Source of the DNA: Streptomyces sp. TG1A-8
GTDB lineage: Bacteria; Actinomycetota; Actinomycetes; Streptomycetales; Streptomycetaceae
Assembly: GCF_030499535.1 (NCBI RefSeq)
Contig: NZ_JASTLB010000001.1
Coordinates: forward strand, 310,001-374,000
Length of the DNA stretch: 64,000 nucleotides
Direction of reading: 5' to 3'
Shown: positions 61,503 through 64,000 of the stretch, in pieces
Position numbering within the stretch: the stretch's first letter is position 1
How the letters are laid out: each line of letters starts with the position of its first letter
The notes under the pieces: model-generated
The model's input: only the letters and a program-made list of their open reading frames with translations
What the model was told of the DNA's origin: nothing
Databases searched by the model: none
Made by a program: the position numbers and the translations under genes

Positions 61503-61523
61503 GTGCGTAAATTTTTGACGCAC
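61503..61523. promoter_or_regulatory. Operator: 21-bp palindrome GTGCGT-N9-ACGCAC in an AT-rich island
   Basis: Perfect 6-bp arms GTGCGT (61503-61508) and ACGCAC (61518-61523) flank AAATTTTTG. It overlaps the -35 of the rightward rpiR promoter and sits 22 bp upstream of the leftward -35, so a bound MurR/RpiR dimer could control both. The AT-rich centre stands out from its surroundings. Confidence 0.65.
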
Positions 61524-61543
61524 AGCCGGGGCCTGGTTACCGT
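61515..61543 (+). promoter_or_regulatory. Promoter of the MurR/RpiR gene
   Basis: TTGACG (61515-61520) and TACCGT (61538-61543) are spaced by 17 bp, overlapping the palindrome. The transcript would start about 25 bp before the ATG at 61574. Confidence 0.5.
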
Positions 61544-61573
61544 GTCGCCCAGCCACCGAGGAGGGAACGGTCC

Positions 61574-62521
61574 ATGTCCCGCCAGGAACCGCCCCGCATA
61601 CCGTCCCGGCCGGTGGAGGACACCTCCCCCGCCGGGACCTTGGCGCGCATACGCGCGGCACTGCCGTCCCTGGCGCCCTCAGAGCGGCGGGTCGCCGACG
61701 CCGTCCTGGCCGACCCGGCGCAGGCGGCGGAGCTGTCCATCAGCGCGCTCGGCCGGCGCGCCGACACCTCGGTGGCCACGGTGATGCGCTTCTGCCGCGC
61801 CATAGGGGTCGCCACCTACCCGCAGCTGCGCCTGGCGCTGGCCGTCGCCGCGGCCCGCGAGCACGCCCTTGGCGGTGAGCGTCCGGCGCCGGGCACCGAC
61901 ATCAGCGCCACGGACACCCTCGACGAGATCGTCAGCAAGATCATCTACAACGAGGTGCGCGCCCTGGAGGACTCCGGGGCCGGGCTGGACGTGGAGGTGC
62001 TGGGCCGCGCGGTCGACGCCGTGGCGGGGGCCCGGCGGATCGACATCTTCGGCATCGGCGCCAGCGCCTTCGTCGCCCAGGACCTGCACCAGAAACTGCA
62101 CCGCATCGGCCACATGGCGTTCGTCTGGACCGACCGGCACGCCGCCCTCACCGCCACCGCCCTCCTCGGGCCCGGTGACGTCGCCCTGGCCGTCTCCCAC
62201 TCCGGGGAGACGGAGGACACCGTCGAGCCCCTCCGGGCCGCCGCCGAGCGGGGCGCCACGGCCATCGCCCTGACCAACGCGCCGCGCTCCGCCCTCGCAC
62301 GCAGCGCGGACCTGGTGCTGACGACCTGCGCCCGGGAGACTCCCTTCCGCTCCGGCGCGACGGTCAGCCGCATCGCCCAACTGGCCCTGATCGACTGCCT
62401 GTTCGTGGGCGTCGCCCAGCGTTCCTACGACGCCACGGCCGCGGCGCTGGAGAAGACCTACGGGGCCGTCCAGCGCCGCGGACGCCCGCAGCCGCAGCGC
62501 CGCTCTCCGGCCGGCGACTGA
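61574..62521 (+). CDS. MurR/RpiR-family regulator with SIS sugar-phosphate-binding domain
   Basis: The 315-residue protein has an N-terminal RpiR HTH domain (ARIRAALPSLAPSERRVADA then SISALGRRADTSVATVMRFCRAIG, about 25-85) and a C-terminal SIS domain (about 140-290) with IDIFGIGASAFVAQDL and LAVSHSGETEDTVEPLRAA, the GIGxS and SHSGxT loops for phosphosugars. It is divergent from the kinase/SSS/anmK operon. The inducer is likely an amino-sugar phosphate such as MurNAc-6-phosphate or GlcNAc-6-phosphate. GGAGGGAACGGTCC precedes the ATG. Confidence 0.93.
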   Translation: MSRQEPPRIPSRPVEDTSPAGTLARIRAALPSLAPSERRVADAVLADPAQAAELSISALGRRADTSVATVMRFCRAIGVATYPQLRLALAVAAAREHALGGERPAPGTDISATDTLDEIVSKIIYNEVRALEDSGAGLDVEVLGRAVDAVAGARRIDIFGIGASAFVAQDLHQKLHRIGHMAFVWTDRHAALTATALLGPGDVALAVSHSGETEDTVEPLRAAAERGATAIALTNAPRSALARSADLVLTTCARETPFRSGATVSRIAQLALIDCLFVGVAQRSYDATAAALEKTYGAVQRRGRPQPQRRSPAGD

Positions 62522-62759
62522 CCGCCGGCCCGGGTTCCCCCTCCCCGCGGCACCGCTCCCGGGCGGCACTTGCGAACGGCCGGCTCCTGGGCGGCGGACG
62601 ACCCTCGGGGGGCGCACCCGCGACGGGCGGGGCGGGGATCGGTCCGGGAGTTGCCGTCGAACGTCACGTCCGCGTCAGCAGGGAGGCGCGGGGGCGGCTG
62701 CCCGGGGGCCGCGCCGGGCTTGCCGTGGCGAGTGGTGATGCCGCGCCGCCGTGTCAGCC

Positions 62760-63000
62760 GGCTGGAGCGCCGTTCCAGCACGCTGCGGTGCTTGTGGATC
62801 CTCCGGATCGAAGGCGGGGGGACGGCCCCGCTGCGGCTGCCGCGCTCGGGGCGGTTGCGTACCGGTCGGCCCGCCCGGGGACGCCCCGCCAGACCGTCCC
62901 GGTGCGGGACTTCCGCACGGTCCCGTCGAGGACGGTGCGGTCGTCCCACCGCTTCCACCCCGACGGCTCGACCAGCAGCCGCCGGACGAACCACCAGCCG
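62760..63000 (-). pseudogene. Degraded IS5-family transposase N-terminal region
   Basis: WWFVRRLLVEPSGWKRWDDR then TVLDGTVRKSRTGTVWRGVPG resembles the N-terminal domain of IS5-type transposases (family pattern RRWDDRxVLDGIxWKxRTGxxWRDVPE), followed by several frames of decayed text. No DDE residues survive. The rest of the 62522-63096 gap holds no other gene. Confidence 0.6.
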
Positions 63001-63096
63001 GTGGCCGGTACTTCATGGCGACGTGTCGTCCGGCCGTGGTCCACCACCCGGGACCGTTCGTCGGCGGCCCCCGGCCAACGCAAACCGTTCGGCGGT

Positions 63097-63367
63097 TCAG
63101 CCCCTGGTCAGGGGTCCGGCGGTGGCTTCGGGGTCCGGGTACAGCATGGGGCGCGTCCCCTCGGTGAAGACGGGCACGTACGGCCACACGACGCTCTGCC
63201 GGTCCCAGACCGCGGAGGTCACGGCCCACACGACGCCGTTGCGGTCGGTCACGCGCGGGGAGGAAGACGTCCAGCACCCACGGGGTTGTCCGTGCGGCCG
63301 GCCCGCCCGTCCGCGGCGGGTCGGCGGTTCGGTAGGGCGGCCGGTCGTAGGCGTCGGCAGCTGTCAT
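63097..63367 (-). pseudogene. Small unknown gene with one frameshift
   Basis: It starts at the ATG at 63367 (MTAADAYDRPPYRTADPP, with GGGGGA upstream) and reads PWVLDVFLPA. From about 63255 the sensible text continues in the next frame as VTDRNGVVWAVTSAVWDRQS, then VVWPYVPVFTEGTRPMLYP and a stop at 63097. Total length 271 bp is one more than a multiple of three, consistent with a single-base insertion. I do not recognise the family. The rhythm of V-W and aromatic residues looks like a small beta-rich protein. Confidence 0.5.
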
Positions 63368-63645
63368 GGTGAGTCCCCCGCACCTCGGTCGACAACGGCG
63401 CCATGATGGGGTGTCACGACCGGTACCGCGGCTGCTTTTCCGGGCCGTGGGCTCCGCCGCTGCCCTGCGCGGCCGTGACGGGGGCGCAGGGCACGGCCCG
63501 GACCCGCGGGCTCCTCCCCCACTCGTGCCGCGGGCGCCGGAGCCGAACTCGCGGACGGACGGCCGGCGGACACGCGGACCGGGCCGGGTGACCGGTGAGG
63601 CCGGTTCGACCCTCACCGGTCACCACGGGGCCGGCGGCACCTCCG

Positions 63646-64000
63646 CTACGGCGTGCCGGTCCTGTTGAAGCCCTTGTCGAGGTAGGGGTACTGGTCCACG
63701 ACGAAGTCGTCGTGACGCAGGCGGGCGATGCCGCCCTGGTCCCGCCAGACCTCCTGGGAGGAGCCGAAGGAGAATCCGCCGAACTCCCGGTGGGTCTCGT
63801 TGGTGTGGACCCGGTAGCGCTGGCCGGGCTGGATGACCGTCCCCGGGGGGAAGGTGAAGGCGTGTCCGGTGGTCTTGCACTCCACGACCCAGCCGGTCAG
63901 GTCCTGGGGCGCGCCGCCCTTGTTGAAGATCTCGACGTACTCGTCGGGCTGGCCCTGGCCGGTGCCCAGGTAGCGCAGGTCGGAGATGATCACGTCGGGC
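63646..64000 (-). CDS. Lamin-tail-domain protein, C-terminal part (cut by window edge)
   Basis: The visible 117 residues form one immunoglobulin-like lamin-tail domain: VIISDLRYLGTGQGQPDEYVEIFNKG, DLTGWVVECKTTGHAFTFPPGTVIQPGQRYRV and FGGFSFGSSQEVWRDQGGIARLR, matching the pattern (YVEIxNxGxxxxDLxGWxVxD...TFPxGTxLxPGxxxRV). In Streptomyces such domains occur in small secreted proteins. The start and any signal peptide lie beyond 64000. It ends with FNRTGTP and a stop at 63646. Confidence 0.85.
   Translation of the reverse strand, partial: PDVIISDLRYLGTGQGQPDEYVEIFNKGGAPQDLTGWVVECKTTGHAFTFPPGTVIQPGQRYRVHTNETHREFGGFSFGSSQEVWRDQGGIARLRHDDFVVDQYPYLDKGFNRTGTP

Overview
The window is high-GC DNA typical of a Streptomyces chromosome. 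The evidence is the GC-rich third codon positions, GTG/TTG starts, rare TTA leucine codons, and a Streptomyces-type gene repertoire (DUF5133, srs-like type III PKS operon, ricin-lectin secreted hydrolases, MmyB-type XRE regulators). The many IS elements and more than a dozen decayed gene fragments suggest an accessory, probably subtelomeric arm; that location is inference.

1-18.3 kb: a 16-kb segment lies between two inverted, nearly identical IS6-family copies (377-1239 and 17455-18318). Both transposases have lost two of the three catalytic DDE residues. Inside are a regulator made of two tandem LuxR-type HTH domains with TTA codons (1418-1885), three IS5-family elements strung head to tail and separated by exactly TTA (1885-4335), and an uncharacterised biosynthetic cluster. 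The cluster's left arm (minus) is an EPSP-synthase-like enolpyruvyltransferase and a HisC-like aminotransferase. Its right arm (plus) is ATP-grasp ligase, DUF1611 protein, second ATP-grasp ligase, heme-oxygenase-fold oxidase and PhyH dioxygenase. A 700-bp divergent control region separates the arms. There is no PKS, NRPS or radical SAM gene, so I infer a small peptide-like product built by ATP-grasp ligases on an unusual amino acid or enolpyruvyl-derived acid. An alpha/beta hydrolase, a LysE exporter and a LysR regulator complete the segment. This is the best candidate for an undescribed system.

18.3-22 kb: gene debris, an XRE regulator divergent from an SDR, and a TetR regulator. 22-27.7 kb: a tightly coupled six-gene minus-strand operon (extended SDR, UbiA prenyltransferase, FAD oxidoreductase, type III PKS, ICMT-type methyltransferase, FAD oxidoreductase), probably making a modified, perhaps prenylated, phenolic lipid or quinone. 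28-30 kb: a two-repeat hypothetical protein, a GH20 fragment and a VOC protein. 30.3-36 kb: pyruvate oxidase with a glutamate-synthase-like FMN protein (its 3' end shifted at a G6 run), then an APC permease. 36-41 kb: an ABC exporter pair coupled to a secreted YncE/phosphoesterase protein.

41-50.3 kb: a broken hydrolase; a three-gene operon of secreted proteins resembling plant pathogenesis-related proteins (thaumatin-like, GH128 glucanase, double-psi barrel); SDR/LysR pair; NAD-epimerase; and a histone-H1-like winged-helix protein. 50.5-57.4 kb: LysR, chimeric pseudogene fragments, a secreted SGNH esterase with ricin lectin, a galactocerebrosidase (GH59) missing half its barrel, DUF5133, and an ArsR/AraC junction of broken genes. 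57.4-62.5 kb: amino-sugar/muropeptide salvage locus (anmK, SSS symporter, GlcNAc-type kinase) divergent from a MurR/RpiR regulator with a clear operator. The window ends with transposase debris, a small frameshifted gene and a lamin-tail-domain protein cut by the edge. I saw no tRNA, rRNA or CRISPR array.
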